NCBI GenBank assembly: GCA_016707205.1
Contig: JADJHZ010000005.1
Location: 248,001 to 312,000, forward strand
Length of the DNA stretch: 64,000 nucleotides
Direction: 5' to 3'
DNA from: Haliscomenobacter sp.
GTDB lineage: Bacteria; Bacteroidota; Bacteroidia; Chitinophagales; Saprospiraceae
The first letter of the stretch is position 1. Every line of letters starts with the position of its first letter. Under the pieces are notes generated by a model. That model did not search any database and was not told where the DNA came from. It saw only the letters and a list, made by a program, of their open reading frames with translations. This document shows, one piece after another, positions 1-8,437 of the stretch. The position numbers and the translations under genes are program-made.

Positions 1-59
1 TGCAGGACGGCGCCGATCAGGCAGGCAAAGAACAAAAGGAGAACGCGTGTTGGATTCAT
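1..59 (-). CDS. N-terminus of a secreted protein (partial)
   Basis: An ATG on the minus strand at 59 opens a frame that runs off the window. It reads MNPTRVLLLFFACLIGAVL, a basic start followed by a hydrophobic core, as in a signal peptide or membrane anchor. It lies 24 bases after the rpe stop on the same strand, so co-transcription is possible. Too little is present to name a family. Confidence 0.45.
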   Translation of the reverse strand, partial: MNPTRVLLLFFACLIGAVL

Positions 60-83
60 GGGACTCAACGAGGTTGAAAAAAA

Positions 84-763
84 TTAAAACCGAAGCGCTT
101 CGGTTCCTATGGATTTTAGTTGCCGGACGGCTTCCCGGGGGTTTGAGGCCCTGAAAACGCTGCTTCCTGCAACCAGCACGTTGGCGCCTGCTTGCAGGAG
201 CACTTCTGCGTTGTGTAACCCCACCCCCCCGTCGATTTCGATCAGCGTGGGGGTCTGATACGCCAGAATCAGTTCTTTTAAGCGGCGCACCCGGGGGATC
301 GTCGGGGGATGAACTTTTGCCCCCCAAAGCCGGGGTTCACCGACATCATGCACACCAGATCGGTCAGCTCCAGGATATCCTGCAGAACTTCGACCGGAGT
401 GTGCGGGTTCAGCGCCACGCCGGCTTGAGCGCCGGAGGCTTTGATCTGTTGCAGGGTGCGGTGGAGGTGCGGGCAAGCTTCGTAATGCACCGTAATCACA
501 TCGGCTCCGGAAGCCCGGAACGCTTCGATGTACCGCTCCGGTTCCAGGATCATGAGGTGGACGTCGAGCGGTTTTCGGCAGAGCTTCCGGGCGGCTTCAA
601 CAACCAGCATACCAAAAGTGATATTGGGCACGAAACGCCCATCCATGACATCCAAATGGAGCCAGTCTGCATCGCTTTCGTTCACCATTTCAATTTCTTC
701 TGCCAGACGGGTAAAATCGGCAGCCAGCAAGGAAGGAGCAACTAGGTGGTTAGGCAGTGCCAT
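84..763 (-). CDS. rpe: Ribulose-phosphate 3-epimerase, one frameshift
   Basis: Interconverts ribulose-5-phosphate and xylulose-5-phosphate in the cytosolic pentose phosphate pathway. The start reads MALPNHLVAPSLLAADF, followed by the metal and substrate motifs LHLDVMDGRFVPNITFG, DVHLMI, GVALNPHTP and NPGFGGQKF; the C-terminal EIDGGV motif is in another frame. The switch is in a run of five G (plus strand) near 304-308; one more base would give KFIPPTIPRVRRLKELI and a normal protein of about 226 residues. Because rpe is usually a core gene and the indel is in a homopolymer, an assembly error is more likely than a pseudogene. Confidence 0.9.
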
Positions 764-808
764 GGCAAGTGATTCGTTTTCCCTTGCAGGGAGGTGTTCC
801 GGAAGGAG

Positions 809-865
809 CGGTCGCGCAAAAAAATGGATTCATAAGATAGTCATAATGAACCGGTCGCGCAAAAA
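809..865. repeat. 14-bp direct repeat upstream of rpe
   Basis: The word CGGTCGCGCAAAAA occurs at 809-822 and again at 852-865, 43 bases apart (four helical turns), just upstream of the rpe start. The spacing would suit a pair of operator sites, but no binding protein can be named and chance is not excluded. Confidence 0.3.
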
Positions 866-939
866 CTTTCCGGATCGTTAACTAAAAAAGGCTGCATCTT
901 TTCGCAAAATGCGTTACATTTACAGCGCTTGAGATGGCC

Positions 940-978
940 AAAAATAAAAAAAACCGGCTAGGTTCCCTAACCGGCTTT
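940..978 (-). terminator. Intrinsic terminator of the first small minus-strand locus
   Basis: On the minus strand CCGGTTAGG and CCTAGCCGG pair around a 3-base loop with one mismatch, followed by TTTTTTTTATTTTT. The hairpin plus U-tract is a typical rho-independent terminator for a transcript coming from about 1160. Confidence 0.7.
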
Positions 979-1165
979 CCAAAAAGAGCTTTGAGAGGCT
1001 ATCTACATACCACGGGATGCCTCTTTTGGCGTCCCTAAAAAAATTTCATGAGATTACAATCTGCTTTCTTGCTCGTGGGATTACATCGTGCTTGCGAGTC
1101 GTTGTTCATGTAGTTTGTTAGTAGTAAATCGTCTTATCGTCTTCGTCAATTCCTTTTGACATTAC
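940..1165 (-). ncRNA. Candidate small RNA, member 1 of a two-copy family
   Basis: No convincing protein is seen. The interval is framed by a -7-like element CACTTTTG (1172-1165) and the terminator ending at 940, giving a transcript of about 225 nt. On the plus strand it shares ordered blocks with the locus at 3977-4245: CATGAGATTAyAA, GGGATTAC, CGTTGTTC(at)GTAGTTT, GACnTTACAAAnGTG and TAGTACATTT(tt)ATC. Conservation in blocks with unlike sequence between them fits a structured RNA. A 14-residue frame (MSKGIDEDDKTIYY) is present but has no counterpart in the other copy. The RNA call is inference. Confidence 0.45.
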
Positions 1166-1215
1166 AAAAGTGTAGCTTTTCCGCCCCCTTATATAGTACA
1201 TTTTTATCGATTACT

Positions 1216-1718
1216 GGATTCAATATTGTTGTCATTTTAAATACAACTATTTGTTTTTCAATTTTTTAACTAATAAATTGAAGTTAAAATCTTTTATAAA
1301 ACGATTTTTTTGTCCCGCAAATGCAACATATTTTTATTTCCAACAACTGATCACTTTGCCTTGTCCCGGGATCCGCGATCGCCTTCAAAGCCCTATAGAA
1401 AGGCTCTGGTATCCTTCGCAGCACCTGGTTTTCTCCATGTATAACGCGCCTCCCAGCCTTCGCCTCCGGCGAATCGTTCCCTGGCAACCTGCACAAAACC
1501 TATTGCAGCAAAGTATAGCTAAACTTTTACCCTGTTTTTTCTTTTTTGGCCATAACCCAACCCTGCATTTAGCCGTATATCGGCTCAGCCGATCCAAACG
1601 CCTTTTTTAATTCTCTTTTAGGTAGACTGATTGCAATGGATCAGCCCAGGTTTAAAATGGCTCTTTTCCCACCATGCCGGCCCATCGCAACCAGTCTGAA
1701 TTTTTTTGGGGGGGGGAC
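1216..1718. other. Intergenic stretch with no supported gene
   Basis: Open frames of up to 119 codons occur on both strands here but overlap each other, lack family motifs and have no plausible ribosome binding context. The stretch is AT-rich at the left (1200-1350). A run of nine G (1708-1716) precedes the promoter-like element. Nothing else is evident. Confidence 0.5.
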
Positions 1719-1750
1719 TTGACATTAATAAAAATTTAATACTACATTTG
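1719..1750 (+). promoter_or_regulatory. Bacteroidota-type promoter
   Basis: TTGAC at 1719 and TACATTTG at 1743-1750 match the -33 TTG / -7 TAnnTTTG pattern of Bacteroidota with 21 bases between TTG and the -7 box. The first downstream gene is the small lipoprotein at 1911, implying a leader of about 150 nt. Confidence 0.6.
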
Positions 1751-1910
1751 TGCAATCAAAATGTCCGCTCGCGAACATTTAGTCCAAAAAGAGCAAAAAG
1801 AGCTTTCCTACCGCCACGCTTGAGGATTTTCCAAGGCATTATACCTTTTTTTTGAACACCCCATTCAGCGGTTGCCCGAATGGTTTCCCTGAATATCAAC
1901 TTCATTGAGC

Positions 1911-2408
1911 ATGAGCCTGTACCGGACCATCCAGTCCGCCTGGATTCTTTTGTTCCTTTTTGCAGCCGGATGTCAACCTGCCGAAAAGAAAAACCCGGTT
2001 TCCCCGGAAGGCGAAACGCTGGTATCGGAAAGCGCCAGCCTGGCCTGCGCGCAGAAGGCCCTTGCCGTCAAAATGAACGCTTTATGGGACAGCGTAGCGG
2101 TTGCGCTCGGCCAAAATCTCCCAAAGGATATGCCGGCAGACGAGCGTAAGAACATGCTCGCCGTGCGGAACACGAGCCTGATCCAGATGTTTGAGGTATA
2201 CCCCACGCTGGATGCCGGCATCCACAAGCTGGTGGAACAAGCCGGCGAGGAGGACGTAGCCATTGCGCTCCAGTTAAAAGAAATCCAAAACCGTATCCAG
2301 GACCACGAAGCCAGAGTAGCCGGATTCCTGGCCGGGATCAAAGACCAGAAAGAAGCGGCGGACTGGACCAGAAAGCTGACCGATGCAAAAGATGCCGCCT
2401 GCGAGTGA
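1911..2408 (+). CDS. Small predicted lipoprotein, unknown function
   Basis: A 165-residue protein. The ATG reading MSLYRTIQSAWILLFLF is preferred over a TTG two codons earlier. A lipobox (FAAGC) about 20 residues in predicts lipidation and membrane anchoring. The rest is soluble, Ala/Glu/Lys-rich and probably helical; it holds no domain I recognise. It is preceded by a good promoter and followed about 100 bases later by the haloperoxidase-like gene on the same strand. Confidence 0.7.
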   Translation: MSLYRTIQSAWILLFLFAAGCQPAEKKNPVSPEGETLVSESASLACAQKALAVKMNALWDSVAVALGQNLPKDMPADERKNMLAVRNTSLIQMFEVYPTLDAGIHKLVEQAGEEDVAIALQLKEIQNRIQDHEARVAGFLAGIKDQKEAADWTRKLTDAKDAACE

Positions 2409-2510
2409 TGCTTGAATTTAGACTAAGTAAATCCCAGCGTTTTAATAGTTTTTCAACATCCGTATTATAGTCAATTTCTCATTCCACCTTTTTCTAACAA
2501 ATCGAATCCT

Positions 2511-3899
2511 ATGAAAAACAGTTTTACGTATTCCCTGAAAGCCGCCTTTGTCTTTGCGCTGGCTTTCGTTGTGTTCTCCGGCTGCCAGCGGGACGACGAT
2601 CCTACCGTCCGCCTCGATTCGCCGGAAGATTTCAGCAACGAAGTCGCTTTGAAGTGGAACACTACCCTGCTCAACCTGGAGCGGTTCACCCCGGGCTACC
2701 GCCCCCCGGTATCTGCGCGCAACATTGGCTACATCAACCTCGCCGCGTTTGAATCCATTCAGCCGGGAATGGAGGACAAGTACAATTCGTTCGACGGGTT
2801 TTTCCCAGGCCTGGATGTTCCTGAAACAGAAGAAGGGCTTACATACCACTGGCCGACCGTACTGAACGCTACTTATGCTCGTGCCTTGACGCATTTCTTC
2901 CCTACGGCGCCGGCATCTCAGTTATTTGAGGTGTTCCGATTGGAAAGCGATTTCAACGACGAGTTTCGAAATGAGATTTCCAATGAAATTTACGTGCGGT
3001 CTGTGGAGTACGGCCGCACGGTTGCCGATGCGGTTTATCATTGGTCAGCTACCGACAAAGCTGGACACGAAGCGTACCTCCGCAACAACGACCCCACCTA
3101 TACCCCTCCGGCTGGGCCTGGGTTGTGGCAACCCACCTACCCCGACTTTACTCCTGCCCTCCTGCCCCGGTGGGGAACCGTGCGCACGTTTGCCGCCGAT
3201 GCGACGGACATCGTGCCCAATCCGCTTCCTATGTCTACTTCTCCAGGAGCGCCCATTTACCAGCAGGCAGTGGAAACCCAGCGCCTCGTCAACCAGATCA
3301 AAGCAGGCGAAAAGTATGACGACCGCTGGATCGCCGATTTCTGGAGCGACGATTGCCCTATCCTGACCTTCACTCCGGCAGGCCGGTGGATTGCCGTAGC
3401 CAACCAGGCGGTAGAAAACAACCGCGCCAACCTGGCGCTTGCGGTGGAAACCTATGCCCGGGTCGGCATGGCTATTGCGGACGCCGGCATCCGCGCATGG
3501 CACGAGAAGTACCGCTTCAACGTAGAGCGGCCCATCGATTATATCCGCCGCGTCATGAACGACCCCAACTGGAATACGGTCATGTGCCCAGATGGTTCCG
3601 GACAATTTTTCACTCCCCCTTTCCCTGCTTATCCCTCCGGCCACGCCACCTTTGGGGGCGCCGCTGCTGAGGTACTGACCGCGCTGTATGGGAACCAGCC
3701 TTTTACGGACCGTTGCCATGAAGGGCGCACCGAATTCCTGGGCGAGCCCCGGAAATTCGCCAACTACTACGAAATGGCCGAGGAAAACGGCTACTCCCGT
3801 ATTCCCATCGGCGTGCACTTCCGCATGGACTCCGAGGCTGGCGTCGGCCTGGGATACCGGGTGGGAAGGAAGATTAATGATCTGCCTTGGAGGAAATAG
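2511..3899 (+). CDS. Vanadium haloperoxidase / PAP2-like lipoprotein
   Basis: A 462-residue protein with a lipoprotein signal peptide (FSGC near residue 25). The vanadate/phosphate pocket of the PAP2-vanadium haloperoxidase superfamily is visible: HEKYRFNVERP (Lys and Arg), FPAYPSGHATFGG (Ser-Gly-His) and SRIPIGVHFRMD (Arg and catalytic His). Length and layout match the bacterial vanadium-dependent haloperoxidase-like proteins of Bacteroidota rather than short PAP2 phosphatases. It would act in the periplasm or at the outer membrane. Whether it oxidises halides or removes phosphate cannot be told from sequence. Confidence 0.85.
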   Translation: MKNSFTYSLKAAFVFALAFVVFSGCQRDDDPTVRLDSPEDFSNEVALKWNTTLLNLERFTPGYRPPVSARNIGYINLAAFESIQPGMEDKYNSFDGFFPGLDVPETEEGLTYHWPTVLNATYARALTHFFPTAPASQLFEVFRLESDFNDEFRNEISNEIYVRSVEYGRTVADAVYHWSATDKAGHEAYLRNNDPTYTPPAGPGLWQPTYPDFTPALLPRWGTVRTFAADATDIVPNPLPMSTSPGAPIYQQAVETQRLVNQIKAGEKYDDRWIADFWSDDCPILTFTPAGRWIAVANQAVENNRANLALAVETYARVGMAIADAGIRAWHEKYRFNVERPIDYIRRVMNDPNWNTVMCPDGSGQFFTPPFPAYPSGHATFGGAAAEVLTALYGNQPFTDRCHEGRTEFLGEPRKFANYYEMAEENGYSRIPIGVHFRMDSEAGVGLGYRVGRKINDLPWRK

Positions 3900-3900
3900 G

Positions 3901-3970
3901 CGTTAAGGCGTTTAGGCGTTAAGGCGTTAAGGCGAAAGGCGTAAGCCTTATGCCTCACGCCTTTCGCCTT
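3901..3970. repeat. Iterated GGCGTTAA words and hairpin after the haloperoxidase gene
   Basis: Directly after the stop, GGCGTTAA and GGCGTTTA words repeat four times and lead into a 14-bp inverted repeat, AAGGCGAAAGGCGT (3929-3942) with ACGCCTTTCGCCTT (3957-3970). It sits between convergent transcription units and could end transcription or be a repeat relic. Confidence 0.55.
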
Positions 3971-3976
3971 TCGCCT

Positions 3977-4010
3977 AAAAAAAAGGCGCTGCAACCGAAA
4001 CCGCAGCGCC
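3977..4010 (-). terminator. Intrinsic terminator of the second small minus-strand locus
   Basis: GGCGCTGC and GCAGCGCC form a perfect 8-bp stem around a 10-base loop, followed on the minus strand by eight T. Confidence 0.75.
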
Positions 4011-4201
4011 TTCAACGCACTCATGAGATTATAAACGTCCTAACCTGGCTCGATGGCCAGCATACTTTCGGGGATCCTTCCTTTCGGGGAAGGAGCCTAC
4101 ATGTGAGGGATTACCGTTGTTCGTAGTTTCTTCAGGGGGAAGCCCGGTTAAGATGTACCTCACCGAGTGCATCCGATAGTGTTTCATTGTGATGACCTTA
4201 C
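3977..4201 (-). ncRNA. Candidate small RNA, member 2 of a two-copy family
   Basis: A short transcription unit with a -7-like CACCTTTG (4208-4201) and a strong terminator, giving about 220 nt. It shares five ordered sequence blocks with the locus at 940-1215. It could also encode a 52-residue basic peptide (start 4187, MKHYRMHSVRYILTGLPPEE), only about 10 bases from the predicted transcript start; no counterpart exists in the first copy, which favours RNA. The call is inference. Confidence 0.45.
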
Positions 4202-4329
4202 AAAGGTGCCACAAAAAATAAATCGGCATTAGTACATTTATCTTGTTTTCTGGAATGAAAAAAATTATCTATTTTTATTCAAAAATTTGATTTACAGAAA
4301 TATAAGATTACCAATCTATTCTATTTTCC

Positions 4330-5772
4330 ATGAAGGAGAGCAAACTTTTCAAATATATCGCGGCGCTCCCAGGCAAGGAGCAGGAAAAATTCAGGCAGTT
4401 TGTTTTTTCTCCCTACATCAACCAGCACCAAAAAACCCAGGAACTGTTAGATCATGCCCTAAGCCGGATATCGGCGGGGAAAGACCCCCTTGCTCCGGAG
4501 AAGCTCTTTGCCAAGCTTTTTCCGGGCGAGCTCTTTGAGGAGCAGAAGCTTCACAATCTCCTCTCGGGCCTGAAAAAACTCTTGCTGCGCTTCCTCGCCT
4601 GGGAAGAGCTGGAGAATAAACCATTCCAGGAGGAAGTTTTGGCCATCGAGGGGAGTCACCGGAGAAACCTTTTCGACCTGTTCTCCAACCGGACCAAACT
4701 GCTGAACAAAAAGCTGGAAGCTTACCCTTTCCGGGACGACCAGTACTACCAGACGCGCTACCAGTTGAATGTAATCACGGGATACCACGCCGGCACCTTC
4801 GGCGAGCGCGCCAAAACCAGGGATATTTTCCAGACGATGCTCGACCACCTCGACCGGTACTATCTGATCGAGAAGCTACGGCATGCGTGCCACCTAACGG
4901 CACATACCATCCTGTTTGCCGTCCACTACGACTTTTCCTTCCTGGACACTATCCTGTCCAAGCTGGCCGAGGCGCCGGAGCGGTATACCCAGGATCCGGA
5001 TCTGGATACCTATTATACGATCCTCCTGAGTTTGCGGGAGGAGCAATCCGATGCCCATTACCTGCACCTGAAGGCGTTGCTCCGGGAGAAGTTCGATCGC
5101 TTATCCCCGGCAGCCAAAACCGACCTGTACGGATTTGCGAATAACTACTGTATTCGAAAGATCAACGCCGGGAACAGCGACTATCAGGTAGAGTTGTTTG
5201 ATCTGTACAAACAAGGCCTTGACCGGGAACTTCTGGTCGTCAACGGCCATCTCTCGGAATGGGATTACAAAAACATTGCAACCCTGGGCTGCAGCCTTAA
5301 GGAATTTGAATGGACCGAACAATTCCTCGATGCGTTCCAGGAAAAGCTCCCTCCAAACCGCCGGGAAAACGCCTACAACTACAACCTGGCCAACTTGTAC
5401 TACAATAAAAAAATGTACGACCGGGTGCTCTCCACCCTGTTCCGGGTTCAGTTTACCGATGTGAAGTACCATCTCAATACCACCTTTTTACTCTTGCGCA
5501 CCTACTTTGCCAAAGGAGATACCGAAGCCCTCATGTCCCTCCTCGAAACCTTCCGCCTGTACATCCTGCGCAACCAGCAGATTCCTGCAACAGAGAAAAA
5601 AGGGTATACCAATTTCCTGGGCCTCACCCGAAAACTGGTCAACCTGAAACTTCAGGGGCCTGTTTATTCCAAAACCCCCATGACCGAGCAGTTGCAGGCC
5701 TTGCGAAAAAAGATCGAGGAAAAAGACAATGTCATTAACAAATACTGGCTCCTGGAGCAATGCAGGGAATAG
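4330..5772 (+). CDS. Conserved-type hypothetical protein, 480 residues
   Basis: Starts MKESKLFKYIAALPGKEQEK, without signal peptide or membrane segment, so probably cytoplasmic. It is rich in Leu, Tyr, Phe and charged residues and looks all-helical, with stretches such as NAYNYNLANLYYNKKMYDR that resemble tetratricopeptide-type helices. I do not recognise the family. It is a single-gene unit facing the exonuclease gene, with a hairpin between. Confidence 0.75.
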   Translation: MKESKLFKYIAALPGKEQEKFRQFVFSPYINQHQKTQELLDHALSRISAGKDPLAPEKLFAKLFPGELFEEQKLHNLLSGLKKLLLRFLAWEELENKPFQEEVLAIEGSHRRNLFDLFSNRTKLLNKKLEAYPFRDDQYYQTRYQLNVITGYHAGTFGERAKTRDIFQTMLDHLDRYYLIEKLRHACHLTAHTILFAVHYDFSFLDTILSKLAEAPERYTQDPDLDTYYTILLSLREEQSDAHYLHLKALLREKFDRLSPAAKTDLYGFANNYCIRKINAGNSDYQVELFDLYKQGLDRELLVVNGHLSEWDYKNIATLGCSLKEFEWTEQFLDAFQEKLPPNRRENAYNYNLANLYYNKKMYDRVLSTLFRVQFTDVKYHLNTTFLLLRTYFAKGDTEALMSLLETFRLYILRNQQIPATEKKGYTNFLGLTRKLVNLKLQGPVYSKTPMTEQLQALRKKIEEKDNVINKYWLLEQCRE

Positions 5773-5792
5773 GTGGAAGACGTTAGCTGTTG

Positions 5793-5853
5793 GACGTTGG
5801 ACGTTAGAGCGTTTGAGTCAGACGGTGGCCAATATGCTCTAACGTCTAATGTC
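5793..5853. terminator. Bidirectional hairpin between convergent genes
   Basis: Two 18-base arms, 5793-5810 and 5836-5853, pair with two mismatches. GACGTTGGACGTTAGAGC is itself a repetition of the word GACGTTrGA. It lies between the stops of two convergent genes. Confidence 0.5.
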
Positions 5854-5860
5854 TAACCGC

Positions 5861-6616
5861 CTACCGTCTAAACTCCCGGTGTACCACTTGCCCGGGCTCC
5901 AGAATAGGTAAGCGCTTGAAGCGCAGGGCCAGCTGGACGGTAGCCAGCACGTCTTTTTCGCAATATAATGCGATGCGGGGCAGGTCGTTTTCTTCCCAAT
6001 ATACCCTTCCGACCTGGCTGCCGTCGATGTCCTCTTTAGGGGAAGGGAAATCCAAAAGCGCGGCCAGCAGTTTGAGGGAGGTATAACTTTTCCTGTCCCC
6101 AAATTTCCAATGCTCCATGGTGTCCAGGAGGAATTTGGTTTCCCATGGTTTTTTGCTGCTCAGGTCCAGCAAATTGGGAAAAGGGAGGCCATTCACAACC
6201 ATGCGCCGGCAGATATAAGGCACGTCAAATTCCTTGATATTATGGCCGCAAAGATAGTGTTTGTTGGGGTCGAAGTAGGATTTGCGGAGCAGGTCGGAAA
6301 AATCGCGGAGGATGGCGCCTTCGTCGTCGCCGGCAAACGATTTGAGAACGACATGAACCTCCTCGTTTTCTTTTCCTTTGCGCAACACGCCGACGGAGAT
6401 GCAGATGATTTTCCCGAATTCCGCAAAAATCCCGGCGCGGTCGCGATAGGCTGCGGCCCAGGCTTCCGGCCCGGGAATCGCATCGGCAGGCACAAAGGAT
6501 TTGGCTTTGATCTGCCAGAGCTCCTGAAAGTGTTCCGGCATATCCTCATAATTCCGGTAAGCCGAAACCGTTTCGATGTCCAGAAAAAGCACCTGCGTTA
6601 GGTCTACCTGTTCCAT
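5861..6616 (-). CDS. 3'-5' exonuclease, PolB-exonuclease-like
   Basis: A 251-residue DnaQ/RNase H-fold protein. The first acidic motif is FLDIET near residue 15, the second CGHNIKEFDVPYICRRM, and the third YCEKDVLATVQLALRF. These match the predicted PolB-like exonuclease family (DNA_pol_B_exo2 type) that trims single-stranded ends; the in vivo role is unknown. No polymerase domain follows, and the length is normal for the stand-alone family. Confidence 0.85.
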   Translation of the reverse strand: MEQVDLTQVLFLDIETVSAYRNYEDMPEHFQELWQIKAKSFVPADAIPGPEAWAAAYRDRAGIFAEFGKIICISVGVLRKGKENEEVHVVLKSFAGDDEGAILRDFSDLLRKSYFDPNKHYLCGHNIKEFDVPYICRRMVVNGLPFPNLLDLSSKKPWETKFLLDTMEHWKFGDRKSYTSLKLLAALLDFPSPKEDIDGSQVGRVYWEENDLPRIALYCEKDVLATVQLALRFKRLPILEPGQVVHREFRR

Positions 6617-6730
6617 ATAGGAGATTGTTTTAGGTGAATGGCTATGGACAAAAAAAAATCGGGAAGGGACAATTTACCTCTTTTCGTTAACGTTTAAACG
6701 CCAAAATAGGTCAACCAAATTAAAAAAATC

Positions 6731-7718
6731 ATGACAGTTACAACAACCAGCTCTGGGAGCAACCCTCAAAAAACGTTATTGATCGTAGGAGGCGTTATCA
6801 TCGTGGCGCTTCTGGCCCTTAACGTATATCTCTGGGTAAACAAAAATAGCCAAGCCAAGCAGAACGACCAACTAAGCGAAAAATTGGACGAAACCGAAAA
6901 GGTACGCGCCGAACTGGAAAAAGAATACTATCAGGCCCTCACCGACCTCGAAGCCATGAAAGGCAGCAACGCCGAACTGAACGCCCTGATCGAGCAGAAA
7001 GAAGTAGACCTGACCAACCAGAAAAATCAGATCGAGGGCTTGCTGCGCAACAAAGGCGATCTGACCAAAGCCCGCCAGCAAATCACCAACCTCAATGCCA
7101 AAGTGGAGCAGTACCTGGCCGAAATCAACCAGCTTCGCCAGCAAAATGAGCAGCTCGCAACGGAGAACACCCAGCTTTCCGGCCAAAACCAGGAGCTGAC
7201 CTCCACGCTCGAAACGGAACGCCAGTCCAACCAGCAGCTTTCCTCTACCCAAGCGCAACTCCAGAGCGAAAAAGAAGGAACTGGAAAAGACCAAGGAAAA
7301 CTTGTCGCGCAAAGTCAATGCCGCTTCGGTGGTTAAGGTAAATGACCTGACCGTCACTGGTTTGGATGCCAAAAACAAGAAAACCCGCAAGTCAAAAAAT
7401 GCCCTTGCCCTGAATATCTGCTTTAGCACGGTGGTGAACGAAGTGGCCGAGCCCGGCGTAGAACTCTTCCTTATCCGCCTGATCCTTCCTTCCGGCGAAA
7501 CCATGGCTTTGGACGAACTCGGCTCCGGCGCGTTCGTGAACAATGCCAACGGCGAACAACTCCGCTATACCCGGGCCAAAGAAGCCGATTACCAGAACAA
7601 CGTCGCCAAAGTCTGCGCCGACTGGAAACCTGGGCAAGCCTTTCCGGAAGGGCAATACAAACTGGAAGTGTATAATAAAGGTTATCTGGCCGGTACAACC
7701 TCTTTTTCGCTGAACTAA
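6731..7718 (+). CDS. Membrane-anchored coiled-coil protein, one frameshift
   Basis: The first frame has one membrane segment (LLIVGGVIIVALLALNVYLW, about residues 16-35) and a long Gln/Glu/Lys/Leu coiled coil to about residue 180. The continuation (KKELEKTKENLSRKV) is in another frame. Removing one A from the AAAAA run near 7268 joins the frames to give about 328 residues. The C-terminal ~130 residues form a globular, probably beta-rich domain (VKVNDLTVTGLDAKNKKTRK), likely periplasmic. The family is not recognised. A homopolymer error is the simplest explanation of the split. Confidence 0.7.
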
Positions 7719-7754
7719 TGATACGCCAGGCTCTACCGCGAGTCTTCCTTACCC

Positions 7755-7786
7755 AAAGCCCGAACCAGCATCCTGGTTCGGGCTTT
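7755..7786. terminator. Perfect 13-bp terminator hairpin
   Basis: AAAGCCCGAACCA and TGGTTCGGGCTTT form a perfect stem around a 6-base loop, 37 bases after the coiled-coil gene. The short A and T runs at the base could let it work in both directions. Confidence 0.8.
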
Positions 7787-7790
7787 ATCA

Positions 7791-7953
7791 CGGGCGGGGG
7801 GGGGTTTGGGTTTTTCCCCCCCCCCCCGGCCTTTTTTTTTTTTCGGCCCCCCCCCCCCCCCCCCCCCCCCCCCCGGGCCGGCCCGTTCCCCCCCCCCCCC
7901 GTCCCCCGGCCCTTCCCCCCCCCCCTCCCCCCCCCCCCCCCCCCCCCCTTTTT
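7791..7953. other. Low-complexity G/C homopolymer tract, probably artefact
   Basis: About 160 bases composed almost only of runs of C, with G and T runs at the left, directly after a strong hairpin. It has no coding sense. Such tracts are unusual in bacterial chromosomes and commonly reflect failed base calling or gap filling. It ends three bases before the next start codon, so the real promoter of that gene may be missing. Confidence 0.6.
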
Positions 7954-7955
7954 CC

Positions 7956-8324
7956 ATGCGTCTATTATTATTTATCTGCCTGGTCCTGATCCACGGCATC
8001 GCCTTTGGCCAGGGCAGCGCAATCGTAACCTGGCACTCCCCAACCACCGTCCGCCTCGGCAAAGTCCAGGCCGGAGAACGGAAGCAAGCCGTGTTTGAGT
8101 TCTCCCATTCGGCGCCCAACCCAATGGTCATCGATAATGTCCGCACCACCTGCGGATGTACGGCGCCAGAATGGCCGGAAGAACCGCTGGCCCCGGGCAT
8201 CCGGCGCCGCATCCGGGTGGTTTTCGAAGGAACCACGCGCGGACCGTTCCGAAGAATGATCAAAGTCTATTTCAGCGGGCAACGCCAGGCCGAGAAGCTT
8301 TACCTGGAAGGTTTCGTCGAATAA
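7956..8324 (+). CDS. DUF1573 domain secreted protein
   Basis: A 122-residue protein beginning MRLLLFICLVLIHGIAFGQG, a clear signal peptide. The mature part (VRLGKVQAGERKQAVFEFSH, then RTTCGCTAPEWPEEPLAPG) is the Ig-like DUF1573 fold with its typical TTCGCT cysteine motif, common in Bacteroidota and exported to the periplasm. The exact role of the family is unknown. The start was set at the ATG after the C-tract, because upstream codons encode only proline and phenylalanine runs. Confidence 0.8.
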   Translation: MRLLLFICLVLIHGIAFGQGSAIVTWHSPTTVRLGKVQAGERKQAVFEFSHSAPNPMVIDNVRTTCGCTAPEWPEEPLAPGIRRRIRVVFEGTTRGPFRRMIKVYFSGQRQAEKLYLEGFVE

Positions 8325-8437
8325 TTTTGGGCTTGCCTCCGAAAAACAAGAATTTGCCCGGGCTAAGAACAGGCCCGATCAAATGCTTCGGAAATTGGAG
8401 TTCCGGATTATCTTTACGTCCGCAAAAAGAAAATGCT

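Noticed and set aside
1251..1610. Plus-strand open frame of 119 codons in the gap before the first lipoprotein gene
   Set aside because: Overlaps two unrelated frames on the other strand, has no family motif, and has an amino acid mix expected from AT-rich non-coding DNA.
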